This document shows positions 20,301-33,093 of a stretch of DNA of 64,000 nucleotides, piece by piece. The stretch spans positions 34,652,501 through 34,716,500 of the forward strand of contig NC_073361.2 of assembly GCF_027580225.2 (NCBI RefSeq), in the 5' to 3' direction. The position numbers were made by a program, and so were the translations under genes. The notes under the pieces were generated by a model. It was not told the origin of the DNA, ran no database searches, and was given only the letters and a program-made list of their open reading frames with translations. Source of the stretch: Misgurnus anguillicaudatus. Taxonomy: Eukaryota; Chordata; Actinopteri; Cypriniformes; Cobitidae. Position 1 is the first letter of the stretch. Each line of letters opens with the position of its first letter.

Positions 20301-23300
20301 CAGTAAAGTCACTCATATGTCTGTAAAGTACACATACACACCTTTAATTTGATATAAAACAAAAGACAATAGCTTCAGATTTGACTGATATACACAGATT
20401 TTTGTACAGGCAATTTACCAAATAATTTACTGGCCTTTTGCACTGACCTCAACAAGGCCGATTTGACCCCTGTTCCCTCGAGCTGTGAGTAACATACAAC
20501 AATGAGCTTGGGTTCATGTGAAACTGCAAAAACACAAGCTTTACAATGATGTATCACACAATCTGATTGGACTTTGTTTTAATTAAAAATTAAGAAATTT
20601 GTACATGCAACTTTACCATTGTGATTCACAGGCCTTGTGGCCTAAAACAGGCTCAACTGTAACTCTTCTCCTTCCTGTTAGGAACAACACACAGTAAAGT
20701 CACTCATATGTCTGTAAAGTAAACATACACACCTTTAATTTGATATAAAACAAAAGACAATAGCTTCAGATTTGACTGATATACAAAGATTTTTGTACAG
20801 GCAATTTACCAAATAATTTACTGGCCTTTTGCAATGACCTCAACAAGGCCGATTTGACCCCTGTTCCCTCGAGCTGTGAGTACAATACAACAATGAGCTT
20901 GGGTTCATGTGAAACTGCAAAACACAAGCATTACAATGATGTATCACACAATCTGATTGGACTTTGTTTTAATTAAAAATTAAGAAATTTGTACATGCAA
21001 CTTTACCATTGTGATTCACAGGCCTTGTGGCCTAAAACAGGCTCAACTGTAACTCTTCTCCTTCCTGTTAGGCACAACACACAGTAAAGTCACTCATATG
21101 TCTGTAAAGTACACATACACACCTTTAATTTGATATAAAAAACAAAAGACAATAGCTTCAGATTTGACTGATATACACAGATTTTTGTACAAGCAATTTA
21201 CCAAATAATTTACTGGCCTTTTGCACTGACCTCAACAAGGCTGATTTGACCCCTGTTCCCTCGAGCTGTGAGTACAATACAACAATGAGCTTGGGTTCAT
21301 GTGAAACTGCAAAACACAAGCTTTACAATGATGTATCACACAGTCTGATTGGACTTTGTTTTAATTAAAAATTAAGAAATTTGTACATGCAACTTTACCA
21401 TTGTGATTCACAGGCCTTGTGGCCTAAAACAGGCTCAACTGTAACTCTTCTCCTTCCTGTTAGGCACAACACACAGTAAAGTCACTCATATGTCTGTAAA
21501 GTACACATACACACAGTAAAGTCACTCATATGTCTGTAAAGTAAACATACACACCTTTAATTTGATATAAAACAAAAGACAATAGCTTCAGATTTGACTG
21601 ATATACAAAGATTTTTGTACAGGCAATTTACCAAATAATTTACTGGCCTTTTGCAATGACCTCAACAAGGCCGATTTGACCCCTGTTCCCTCGAGCTGTG
21701 AGTACAATACAACAATGAGCTTGGGTTCATGTGAAACTGCAAAACACAAGCATTACAATGATGTATCACACAATCTGATTGGACTTTGTTTTAATTAAAA
21801 ATTAAGAAATTTGTACATGCAACTTTACCATTGTGATTCACAGGCCTTGTGGCCTAAAACAGGCTCAACTGTAACTCTTCTCCTTCCTGTTAGGCACAAC
21901 ACACAGTAAAGTCACTCATATGTCTGTAAAGTACACATACACACCTTTAATTTGATATAAAAAACAAAAGACAATAGCTTCAGATTTGACTGATATACAC
22001 AGATTTTTGTACAAGCAATTTACCAAATAATTTACTGGCCTTTTGCACTGACCTCAACAAGGCTGATTTGACCCCTGTTCCCTCGAGCTGTGAGTACAAT
22101 ACAACAATGAGCTTGGGTTCATGTGAAACTGCAAAACACAAGCTTTACAATGATGTATCACACAGTCTGATTGGACTTTGTTTTAATTAAAAATTAAGAA
22201 ATTTGTACATGCAACTTTACCATTGTGATTCACAGGCCTTGTGGCCTAAAACAGGCTCAACTGTAACTCTTCTCCTTCCTGTTAGGCACAACACACAGTA
22301 AAGTCACTCATATGTCTGTAAAGTACACATACACACCTTTAATTTGATATAAAACAAAAGACAATAGCTTCAGATTTGACTGATATACACAGATTTTTGT
22401 ACAGGCAATTTACCAAATAATTTACTGGCCTTTTGCACTGACCTCAACAAGGCCGATTTGACCCCTGTTCCCTCGAGCTGTGAGTAACATACAACAATGA
22501 GCTTGGGTTCATGTGAAACTGCAAAAACACAAGCTTTACAATGATGTATCACACAATCTGATTGGACTTTGTTTTAATTAAAAATTAAGAAATTTGTACA
22601 TGCAACTTTACCATTGTGATTCACAGGCCTTGTGGCCTAAAACAGGCTCAACTGTAACTCTTCTCCTTCCTGTTAGGAACAACACACAGTAAAGTCACTC
22701 ATATGTCTGTAAAGTAAACATACACACCTTTAATTTGATATAAAACAAAAGACAATAGCTTCAGATTTGACTGATATACAAAGATTTTTGTACAGGCAAT
22801 TTACCAAATAATTTACTGGCCTTTTGCAATGACCTCAACAAGGCCGATTTGACCCCTGTTCCCTCGAGCTGTGAGTAACATACAACAATGAGCTTGGGTT
22901 CATGTGAAACTGCAAAAACACAAGCTTTACAATGATGTATCACACAATCTGATTGGACTTTGTTTTAATTAAAAATTAAGAAATTTGTACATGCAACTTT
23001 ACCATTGTGATTCACAGGCCTTGTGGCCTAAAACAGGCTCAACTGTAACTCTTCTCCTTCCTGTTAGGCACAACACACAGTAAAGTCACTCATATGTCTG
23101 TAAAGTACACATACACACCTTTAATTTGATATAAAACAAAAGACAATAGCTTCAGATTTGACTGATATACACAGATTTTTGTACAGGCAATTTACCAAAT
23201 AATTTACTGGCCTTTTGCACTGACCTCAACAAGGCCGATTTGACCCCTGTTCCCTCGAGCTGTGAGTAACATACAACAATGAGCTTGGGTTCATGTGAAA

Positions 23301-24541
23301 CTGCAAAAACACAAGCTTTACAATGATGTATCACACAATCTGATTGGACTTTGTTTTAATTAAAAATTAAGAAATTTGTACATGCAACTTTACCATTGTG
23401 ATTCACAGGCCTTGTGGCCTAAAACAGGCTCAACTGTAACTCTTCTCCTTCCTGTTAGGAACAACACACAGTAAAGTCACTCATATGTCTGTAAAGTAAA
23501 CATACACACCTTTAATTTGATATAAAACAAAAGACAATAGCTTCAGATTTGACTGATATACAAAGATTTTTGTACAGGCAATTTACCAAATAATTTACTG
23601 GCCTTTTGCAATGACCTCAACAAGGCCGATTTGACCCCTGTTCCCTCGAGCTGTGAGTACAATACAACAATGAGCTTGGGTTCATGTGAAACTGCAAAAC
23701 ACAAGCATTACAATGATGTATCACACAATCTGATTGGACTTTGTTTTAATTAAAAATTAAGAAATTTGTACATGCAACTTTACCATTGTGATTCACAGGC
23801 CTTGTGGCCTAAAACAGGCTCAACTGTAACTCTTCTCCTTCCTGTTAGGCACAACACACAGTAAAGTCACTCATATGTCTGTAAAGTACACATACACACC
23901 TTTAATTTGATATAAAAAACAAAAGACAATAGCTTCAGATTTGACTGATATACACAGATTTTTGTACAGGCAATTTACCAAATAATTTACTGGCCTTTTG
24001 CACTGACCTCAACAAGGCCGATTTGACCCCTGTTCCCTCGAGCTGTGAGTAACATACAACAATGAGCTTGGGTTCATGTGAAACTGCAAAAACACAAGCT
24101 TTACAATGATGTATCACACAATCTGATTGGACTTTGTTTTAATTAAAAATTAAGAAATTTGTACATGCAACTTTACCATTGTGATTCACAGGCCTTGTGG
24201 CCTAAAACAGGCTCAACTGTAACTCTTCTCCTTCCTGTTAGGAACAACACACAGTAAAGTCACTCATATGTCTGTAAAGTAAACATACACACCTTTAATT
24301 TGATATAAAAAACAAAAGACAATAGCTTCAGATTTGACTGATATACACAGATTTTTGTACAGGCAATTTACCAAATAATTTACTGGCCTTTTGCACTGAC
24401 CTCAACAAGGCCGATTTGACCCCTGTTATCTCGAGCTGTGAGTAACATACAACAATGAGCTTGGGTTCATGTGAAACTGCAAAACACAAGCATTACAATG
24501 ATGTATCACACAATCTGATTGGACTTTGTTTTGATTAAAAA
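17386..24541 (+). repeat. ~390-bp AT-rich satellite, array 1 (~18 monomers)
   Basis: TGAGCTTGGGTTCATGTGAA recurs every 390 bp at 17771, 18161, 18551, 18941 and 19331, then at about 391 bp. Monomers contain GATTCACAGGCCTTGTGGCC, CTTCTCCTTCCTGTTAGG, GACCTCAACAAGG and CCCTCGAGCTGTGAGT. 17.4-19.6 kb is nearly homogeneous. From 19.6 kb monomer variants alternate and multi-monomer blocks repeat. The recurrent 60-codon minus-strand frames are satellite artefacts. The array ends at the L2 LINE insertion. Confidence 0.96.
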
Positions 24542-24720
24542 TTTAATTAATTAAAAAATACAAAGCTTTAAATGGCTTAGCACCCTCATATCTTAGAGAA
24601 TTACTATCAGAATACAATCCATCACGCACACTACGGTCGCAAAATTCTAGCCTATTGATTATCCCTAGACTATCAAAAGTGTCTAAAAGTGGAAGATCCT
24701 TTTCCTACTTAGCCCCTAAG
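24542..24720 (+). mobile_element. L2-like LINE, carboxy-terminal RT fragment, left piece
   Basis: From 24559 the frame reads YKALNGLAPSYLRELL, then PSRTLRSQNSSLLIIPRLSK and FSYLAPK. This is the conserved carboxy-terminal tail of fish L2/CR1-type reverse transcriptases. The frame is interrupted after APK by the inverted-repeat element at 24721 and resumes at 33094 (see the right piece). The 5' part is absent, the normal 5' truncation of a LINE. Confidence 0.88.
24715..24720. repeat. Target-site duplication, left copy (CCTAAG)
   Basis: CCTAAG directly precedes the element and recurs at 33094-33099 directly after it. The L2 reading frame needs only one copy (GCC CCT AAG CTC TGG), confirming duplication on insertion. 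Confidence 0.93.
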
Positions 24721-25200
24721 TATGAAGGGCCATACAAGACAAATTTCATTCTGGCACTCTCACACACATTCATTCTCCTATCACATACAAGTATTTTTAC
24801 TCTGACACACTTACATTCTACTTTCACATACATGTATTCTCCTTTTACATACATGTATTTTTACTCTCACACACTTACATTCTCCTTTCACATACATATA
24901 TTTTTTCCTCTCACATACATGCATTCTCCTTTTACATACATGCATTTTTACTCTCACACACTTACATTCTCCTTTCACATACATATATTTTTTACCCCTC
25001 ACATACATGCATTCCCCTTTTACATACGTGTATTTCTACTCTCACACACTCACATTCTCCTTTCACATACATATGTTTTCTACTCCTACACACTTACATT
25101 CTCCTTTCACATACATCTATAGAATGTATGTATGTCTGAAGAAAATGTGCGTATGTAAGAGAAGTATGTATGTATGTGTGAGAGAGAGTATAGTGGAAAC
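24721..25200 (+). repeat. Left terminal inverted repeat and minisatellite
   Basis: A 42-bp unique head is followed by repeats of roughly 40 bp built from TTCTCCTTTCACATACAT and TTTTACTCTCACACAC. Near 25123 the orientation flips to GAATGTATGTATG...GTGTGAGAGAG. Open frames here are repeat artefacts. Confidence 0.85.
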
Positions 25201-26796
25201 GGAAGGCGTATGGTGGAAAAGGAAGCCCTGTGACGAGCGGCTTTTATTTTGAAAGGACTTTTATTTAAAAACTAATAAAGGCTTTGCACTTTATTAATGG
25301 TCATGCACTGCGCACATACATCTCCGTTTGCACAATTATTCCATCAGCAGGGCTGTCGCCCATCCTTTAAAATACAGAATCATCCAGTATTTGAGAATCA
25401 AATAGCTCATCCGGTTTTAAATTATTGCGGAGGCTGGAGAAAGCTCGCGGATGACGAAGCTGGAAGCAGCTCGCGGAGGCCGAAGCTGGAGGCAGCTCGC
25501 GTCCACGTCCGAAAGTTTCAGAGCTGGGAGAAGTCAAATGCAGGCTAGAAATTGTCTGTGGAAAATAGTACAGTATAAAGCCAACTGCACTATTTGTCAG
25601 CGAGTCTGCTGGTGCTGGAGATGCATAAGGAGAGCAATTCCCGCAATGTTAGAGCTTACAGCAATCAATTTATCGTTTCACGATTCTTCACGCCTCAGGC
25701 ATCTTCAGAGGTAGCATAAGAGTTAATAATGTTAATGTAAAAAACGAATCTCATCCCGACGTTATAATATTTATTTTCTAAGGCTGAGTCATACACATAA
25801 GCATTTATTTAATGAGAGTTAGAGAGATAATTCAATGATAATTTTTAAAAACAGTGTGTTTTAATACTGATTTAATCAAATACAAATGTAAAAAGTTTAA
25901 AATTATTAGTCTTGTATGCCATTGATAATTCATTTTTTAAATATTAATTCGTTTTCTTTTTATGTCAGTCTGCCCCTTATCTCTGTTTGTTAGTCACGTT
26001 TTGCGTTTGTACATTTTGAGTGTTTACTAGCGTTGTTTTGTGACTTTGTTAGTTTCACGTATAGGGATTACTTTAATATAAATAAATTAATAAAGTAAAT
26101 AAATACAGTTTTTTCCACTATATAGGCTATGTATGTTGTCTTTCGTCCCTGACACACACACGCAAGCACGCACACACCAAATAATTAAAAATAACTAATA
26201 TACTTCAACTAAACAACTAAAACAAAATAAATAACTATTAAAATTAAACATATTTTATGTAAAATGTACATATATTATTTAGGTGTATAAAATAAGTATT
26301 TAACTAACAGATTATTTCTAATGGATATCCTTAATATTTTTTAATAATATTCAATATTATATAATCAATATAATTTGAGAATGTCACACTTATATATTTA
26401 AGTTTTTAAAACTGTGATAACTATTCAGTTCAAATTAATATTTTATGTATTTAACATCAGCTAAAAAAATAAGATTAAAAGATTATTAAGAGTTGCACAA
26501 ATATATAAATATAACTAAGTTTAAAAAAATTAAGCTTATTGCAGGAAGACAAACACCTCAAAAGCTCCTCAAATATCCTGGTTTATGACTACATACACAT
26601 GTTTTTTTATTGAAATATTGACTGCGGTCATTTTTAAACAACTTAACCCCCTAAGACCCGAGCTTTGATTTGTCTCCCCCCCCCCTTAGATTTCTTACAG
26701 CTGGGGGAAGAACCAATTAATATAATAACCAAATATTTGTCTTCGATAATGAAGCCGTGTAATTGTCCACGTTTGTGTACAACAGGTTCCAGTTAC
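25201..26796. other. Interior of the inverted-repeat element, no gene seen
   Basis: AT-rich with short frames only. Includes a small (CA)n-like patch near 26150-26175 and a C run near 26680. Confidence 0.5.
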
Positions 26797-27692
26797 CAGG
26801 GGCGTCATGCACCAATTTTTTTAAGGGGGCACAGTGTGCACAGCTCACAGAAATTTGTGCATACACAGACATCAAACGAAATATTATAGAGCTTTCAGTC
26901 TTTTCCATGGCCCTTACATTTCTAACAATGTGAGCGCCCCTGCCTTCATGCAAAAACCTCCTAAATTAAAGTGTTGACTAACTTTTATATCAAATACTAT
27001 TCAATCGGAATAATTAAAAAGGCTATTGGCATCATAATTACATCTGAAACGGCATGTTTTGTTTATTTACGTTTTGTTTAATGACTTGTTTAATTGTGTC
27101 ATTTATGCATTTTGCACAACAACTGCATTATCATATTAAATGAATGTCATTTTAAATCCATAAAGTATAAACAACGAAAATTACATAAGCTATAGCCACG
27201 TGATAGAGTTTAATGCTCAATAATGATTAAAAAATGTTTAGATAAAATTATTAGAGGGAACGGATTATTGCATTAAATTTTACCTGCATATGTAAGCATG
27301 TGTGATTCCGCGCTCCCGTGAACTCTGGCAAGCTTTGGCATTGTACCAAGATGAATCTAGAAATCTCTAACTTTGAGACAGTCACATGTTAAACTATACA
27401 TTTTCTACACATAGGAGGTTAACTGTACATTACCGTACTGGGATTTGGAAATGTTGTGAGCGTTTCTTACACGTTTTAATTCCTCAGATAGCAAAATCCA
27501 GCACCGCCAGAATAATGTAACATAATCAAAACACTATCAAAATGGCAAAAATCTCTAAACAGTGACAAGGATGTAGCACAGACTTAATAATATTTTGCAT
27601 ATTAAACAGATTAAAAGACAAGTAGCAGATTAATGGACGCTCCTTTGATTTTGAGGTTGCATGCAACAGTTTGAATGGGCATGACGCCTCTG
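26797..27692. mobile_element. 896-bp hAT-type miniature element
   Basis: Ends CAGGGGCGTCATGCAC and (inverted) CAGAGGCGTCATGCCC form short terminal inverted repeats with the CAG start common in hAT elements. It is flanked by CCAGTTAC (26789-26796) and CCTGTTAC (27693-27700), an 8-bp duplication with one mismatch, the expected hAT length. No transposase frame. Confidence 0.75.
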
Positions 27693-28999
27693 CCTGTTAC
27701 ACAGAATTAAGTATTATGGTGCAAACAACAAAAAAGTGATGTACACGTATGGTCTTAAAAGGTCTTAAAAGGTTAAGGTGTATTTATCTGAATAATTTCG
27801 GAGCCATATTTGTTAACTGGGTACAGTAACAGCTTTCTGTGCACATACTGCATCACTTGCGCGTGCTTGTACTGCGCGAACTGAATGCACAAAATGGCAG
27901 TGATAGTGCATGTCTCGTGGTCAATATTATCACATACGGATTGGCATTAAATCATAGTAATTTCATTAGAAATGTAGGGCTTTATGATTAAATATAAAGT
28001 TTATGACTAAAATCCCGAAATAAAGCGAATTATTCATGGCTTAATTATATAATAAAACAAAGTTTTATTGGAAAAATCTTATATATTTAAAATGTATTTA
28101 AAAATTCTGTATACATGTTTATATTAGTATTTGTTCATACGTCAACTTTTTAGCATTGTATGTGGTTCAACAGTAAAAGGTACTATTTCAACAGGTTTCA
28201 ACAGTCAAGGCATGATTCTGACTATATGTCTACTTTCATAATTTAATAAAATAAAAGTGCCAGTTTTCATCAAAAATAATTTGAGCTATTCTGATTCTGT
28301 TTCAGACACTTTACTTAATGCATTGGTAAGTTTGGCTTTATTAAAGAATGCGCTAGATAAATATACAAATGTATCTTGCAGGAGCACGACCTCGCGCGTT
28401 AACAATGAAATGGGCAGTTGTTTTACTAGTTACATTGCTTTGCAAAATATTTACTATGGATATGGGTTGCGATATTGGACACTGGACTTTTCACTTGGAA
28501 AAATGATAAAAGTTACTTTTATTCGACCAAAAACCAATGTTGCCACAACTTAAAAAGGTGAGACCCCATCCGTTTTTCGCATTGGATTGTTTTATCTTTA
28601 TTAAGAATCAAATATACCGTGGCAAGTTTATATTAATTGTACAATGCTTATCTAGGAACTTTAGTAACTGCATTCAAATAAAATACAGGTCTTAGTATTT
28701 TTGATAAACTAAACTAACGAAAATTAGAAATGCGAAATGCTTTTGCAATAAGCTTGTTTGGTAAAGTGGAACTGAAAAGTTGAAATATAAAATTAAATCG
28801 ACATTAAAAACCGAACTAACACAAAATTAAATTATTAAATTAAAACTAAATTAAAAACTAAACTAAACAATAAAGTACAAATAAAATAAAAAGTCGATAA
28901 CAATGTAGATACATTTAAAAATATATATATTAAATTATAATAAAATATCAATTAAGGCAAAAAATATAAAAACTGTGTACTGTGTAATGAAGACGCATT
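27693..28999. other. Interior of the inverted-repeat element, AT-rich
   Basis: A 98-codon frame at 28257-28553 has no recognisable motif and is probably chance. Nothing else is seen. Confidence 0.45.
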
Positions 29000-29529
29000 G
29001 TCTCCTGAGGATGCGTATAAATAGCACGAAGTGTAAAACTCGTGCAATACATACGCCAAATTCCACTTTGGCGTGCATATGATACGCAAGTCCTTCCCAT
29101 TCACTTAAACGGGGCATCTTTTTTGTCGTTTTATTTATTGGTTTCTCAATTTTTTTCTGTTTTTTTAAATATTTTCGCTTGGGTTTAGGGTTAGATTTTA
29201 GATTTGCTTAATGAGGTTATTTAATATACAGGTTTCTCAATGTTTTGTCCATATTTAAGCCATGGTCGCTTGGAGTTGGGGTTAGAGTTGGGGTTTGGGT
29301 TAGGATGTCATTTTTATATAACAAAAAGTTGTTCTAACCGTAAACCCAAGCGAAAATGGTAAAATAATAGCAAAAAAATTGAGAAACCAATAAATAAAAC
29401 GACAAAAAAAGATGCCCCGTTTAAGTGAATGGGAAGGACTTGCGTATCATATGCACGCCAATGTGGAATTTGGCGTATGTATTGCACGAATTTTACACTT
29501 CGTGCTATTTATACGCATTTTCAGGAGAC
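29000..29529. mobile_element. 530-bp foldback miniature element with ~190-bp arms
   Basis: Left arm 29000-29190 starts GTCTCCTGAGGATGCG. Right arm 29338-29529 is its close reverse complement, ending TCAGGAGAC. Matched blocks include CGTATAAATAGCACGAAGTG and CACTTAAACGGGGCATC. No coding sequence and no convincing target duplication. Confidence 0.88.
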
Positions 29530-29824
29530 TGGGCTGGATGCAAATGAAAGTATAAGTGCCGATTTTGGTCAAAATTGAGATTTTCATATAAATAAGTACA
29601 TTAAGCCCTCGTCTAGCGATCTCAATGCTCTAAGTCAATTGTAAAAATATCTGTTTAGACAAGAATTCATGCAGGTAGGACCTATAATTTGTTATTCTTA
29701 AGTGAATGTTTGGTTAACTTTTGGGAAAAATATCTGATGTGTAACATTACATAGATCCTTGCATTACATCTTAAAGCTGCCTCAATGTCAATCAAACAAC
29801 AAAAGAAAAACAAAGTTTAACATA

Positions 29825-31032
29825 GGGCTCTATTTTACACCCGGCGCAAGTGTCTTTCGCTAGTTTCCAACCTAATTTTCACGTTTAGCGCCGCGTTGTT
29901 TAAATAGCAAATGCATTTGCGCCCCCTTTTGCGCCCATGGGCGTTCTGGTCTGTAAATGAGGTGTGTTCAGGCGCATTGTTGACGCGTTGCTATTTTGAG
30001 GCAACTAAAATAGACTACGCCATTGACCAACAAAAACCTGCTCTAAAGTCTAAAGTCAATGGCGCAATGTGTTTTATGTTATTTAAAGAGCGCATTAGTA
30101 ATATGCGCTTATAAACGGGAGGAAAACGCTTGCTTATCACAAAGTAAATGAATGCGCAGCATCACAAAAATGCTTTTAAATATGAAAGATTAAAGGATTG
30201 AATGTAAAAGATTATTATTGAGTCTCTTGGACATAAATGAGGACTAATTATGAGACGTTAAAAGGTGCAAAGAGCTGCTTCGCCTGCAGCCTGGTAAGTA
30301 AATAAATGCTTTGCTTTGAACATATGCATCTGTTTTTAAATGTTTTTTTTAATGCTACCTCACGGATTTATTGTGTATGATGACTCTGTACCTGCGGAAA
30401 TGTTGAGATGAGAAACATTTTTAAGTAATGCTTAAAAAAACTCTTAGCTAAAAAACCGCTGTCCAAAGTGCTGAAACGTGAGGAGAGCCGTTTGTAAATT
30501 CTCTATCTCCTGTTTGTTACAAATAAAGTATTTTTAGAGTACAAACCTTATCTTACATACTTGTAAATTATGTTTTGATGATATTGGATAGCCATACATT
30601 TAAAGCAATTACAAGCCTGCTTTTTACTCCAATGACTAAAAGAAAACAACGGGTTTTAAAGGTTTTAATAAAAAAATAACAATTTCAATACAAGTGAAAA
30701 ACAACACAATTATTTAACATTAATCTTAAACCGGGGATCGTCTTCCTCCGCTTAGTTTTTCAGTTTACAAAGTTCGTCATCTAAATAGGGATTAGACATA
30801 GCGCCAGCACAACTTGCTTTTAAAGGGGATGAGAGCTAAGACTCTCATTGGTTTACTGCACGTTACGCCCAAAATACTCCCATTACAATAGGACCAACCC
30901 TTTTCGACCATGCGCTCGGCGCACAAACCATTTTTCCCATCTTTAAATTAGCAAAAGTGGATTCGGACACGCCCATTTAGACGTTGCGCTGTGCGCTTTA
31001 GACAATGCGCTTAGATCGTTAAAATAGGGCCC
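29825..31032. mobile_element. 1.2-kb hAT-like non-autonomous element
   Basis: Ends are GGGCTCTATTTTACACC and (inverted) GGGCCCTATTTTAACG, with GCGC/TGCGC-rich subterminal regions (for example GCGCCGCG and GCGCTGTGCG-type blocks), resembling abundant non-autonomous hAT-like families of cyprinids. Central 30285-30368 is the source type for the 90-bp scraps at 17296 and 42924. I cannot identify a clean 8-bp duplication. Confidence 0.72.
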
Positions 31033-32369
31033 ATATTCTTCCTATATTGTTTTTCACTTTGTGTGTGCTAAATCTGTAAGTTTTACCAGCGATTTTATTT
31101 TCGATTTTTCAAGAAACTCGATTTTTCAAAAAATTGACTATGCTAACTCTGTTAACTTAAAACAGGTGTAGCTCTGTCATTTTTTGTCAGATTCCAACAA
31201 ATTATACATAGAGAATGTCAAAATATAAATAGCTCATTTTTGAAAATTAGCTCTTGCAGACTAATTTTGCCAGCATGGGTCACATATCTTCTGTTGGCTT
31301 TATGTTGGATTATTTATTATTTATTTTGTAAATGTTTATATAATAGTATTATATAACAGTTTAAATCATGGGACTGTTAAATGCTTAATTGGTTGAGAAA
31401 CATTTTACGGGTGTGTATTAGAGTAGTTCCAGGTCTGTGGGCAGCATTACATTCCATATCACTATACACCAAGTTTAACTGTAATAAGATTTATTTAATT
31501 TTTAACAAATAAAGCATATACAGTACAGGTATGTGTGATAGCAAAATAAATTAATTGGAAAGAATGAATAAAGCAGTAAACTAACAATGATTGCCTGCTT
31601 GCTCAGTTTTGTTTTTGCTAAACTTCTGATAATATAAAACTAGAACAAATTATACATAAATACCGGAAAAAAAGTATAGAAATATTAATAGGCCAACTTG
31701 TTCCCATTGTTCCCATTACTCCAAACTCAAGTGTAAACAATTTGCAAGTCAATTCATCATACTATTTTAAGTTTTGGCTTTAAAAAGTTAACATAACTTA
31801 AAAAAATTAGTTAAACAATTTCAATCTGAATTTATTAGATAATGTAACATAAAAATATGTTTTGGTTTGATAAACATACTGTGTATTTTTTACAGTGTAC
31901 TCACCATTAGAAATAATGCACCTCTCATGGTGTATCGGCCACGTAGCGCAAAGCAATACCAACTCGAGTGTGCATTATTTTTGAATGGCCCATCATCAAT
32001 ATTCATTAGTTACCTTTTCTGTTGCTATTATATTTGTATTTGACAATTATTTTCCCAAATTACCTTTTCTTTATTTTTACGATTTAGTCCCAACAGTCTG
32101 CATGATCACAAAGTTCTCTATGCCAGCCTATCATGCCTTAAATAATAATCATCTGCTATCCTTTTTATTTGTTCAGTACATTCCAGCACGTCTGATGTCA
32201 TGATTATTGCAAATTTTTACCAAAAGTGTACTTTAAAAGAAAGCAGGATGACTTTGAATAGCATCATGGTTAAGTTGTGAGGAAGAGCTGATCAAGTCTT
32301 GCACATGTATTTCCTGGTCTAAGAGTGACTTCCTGCTAAAAGAGGAAATAATGGATACCAACAGGAAAA
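31033..32369. other. Interior of the inverted-repeat element, no gene seen
   Basis: AT-rich. A 72-codon frame at 31985-32203 is unremarkable. Nothing recognised. Confidence 0.45.
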
Positions 32370-33093
32370 CCATGTGTAAGGAGAATGTATGTGTGTGAGA
32401 GTACAAATATATATATGTATGTAAAAGAAGAATTTGTGTATGTGAGAGAGAGTAAAAATATATGTACATGAACAGAGAATGTATGTGTGTGAAAAAGTAG
32501 AAATGTATGTATGTATGTATGTAAATGGAGAATGTATGTGTGTAAGAGTAGAAATGTATGTATGTGAAAGGAGAATGTATATATGTGACAGAGAGTAAAA
32601 TATATGTATGTGAAAGGAGAATGTATGTATGTAAGAGAGTAGAAATGTGTGTATGTGAAAGGAGAATGTATGTGTGTGAGAGAGTAGAAATATATGCATG
32701 CGAAAGAAGAATGTATGTGTGTGAGAGTAAAAATATATGTATGTGAAAGGAGAATGTATGTGTGTGAGAGAAAGAGAAATGTATGTATGTATGTGAAAGG
32801 AGAATGTTTGTGTGTGAAAGGAGAATGTATGCGTATGAAAGCAGAATGTATGTGTGTGAGAGTGTAGAAATGTATGTATGTGAAAGGAGAATGTATGTGT
32901 GTGAAAGAAGAATGTATGTGTGTAAAAGGAGAATACATGTGGGTGAGAGGGTAGAAATGTATGTACGTGAAAGGAGAATGTATGTAAGTGAAAGAAGGAT
33001 GTATGTGTGTGAAAGGAGGATGTATGTGTGTGAAAGGAGAATGTATGTGAGTGAGAGTGCCAGAATGAATTTTGGCTTGTACGGCCCCTCATA
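32370..33093 (-). repeat. Right terminal inverted repeat and minisatellite
   Basis: Repeats of GTATGTGAAAGGAGAATG and TATGTGTGTGAGAGTAGAAA, the reverse complement of the left array, run to the 42-bp terminal head (33052-33093). Longer than the left array, so the two arms have diverged in copy number. Frames of MYVCERR type are artefacts. Confidence 0.87.

Larger units (their letters stand above)
24721..33093. mobile_element. 8,373-bp non-autonomous element with minisatellite-bearing terminal inverted repeats
   Basis: The left end TATGAAGGGCCATACAAG and the inverted right end TATGAGGGGCCGTACAAG match over at least 43 bp (about four mismatches) through TTCATTCTGGCACTCTCAC. Both ends then run inward into the same ~40-bp minisatellite in opposite orientation. 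A perfect 6-bp duplication, CCTAAG, flanks it. The interior is AT-rich with no transposase seen, and it hosts three smaller elements (26797-27692, 29000-29529, 29825-31032). 6-bp duplications and TA-type termini fit only a few DNA-transposon groups (IS3EU is one I recall). Polintons also make 6-bp duplications but, as I recall, have different ends and encode many proteins. Family not assigned. Confidence 0.88.

Noticed and set aside
17386..24541. Recurrent 60-codon minus-strand frames in the 390-bp satellite
   Set aside because: Present only in some monomer variants, lost by single-base changes in others, with no coding signature.
25963..26155. Possible solo LTR (TGTC...TGACA)
   Set aside because: TG/CA ends exist, but I find no target duplication or second copy in the window, and the right end merges into a CA-rich patch.
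29825..31032. 8-bp target duplication for the hAT-like element
   Set aside because: Flanks TTAACATA and ATATTCTT do not match; either the true ends differ by a few bases or the site has decayed.
24721..33093. Polinton/Maverick identity for the 8.4-kb element
   Set aside because: The 6-bp duplication would fit, but there is no polymerase, integrase or capsid-type frame and the termini look different.
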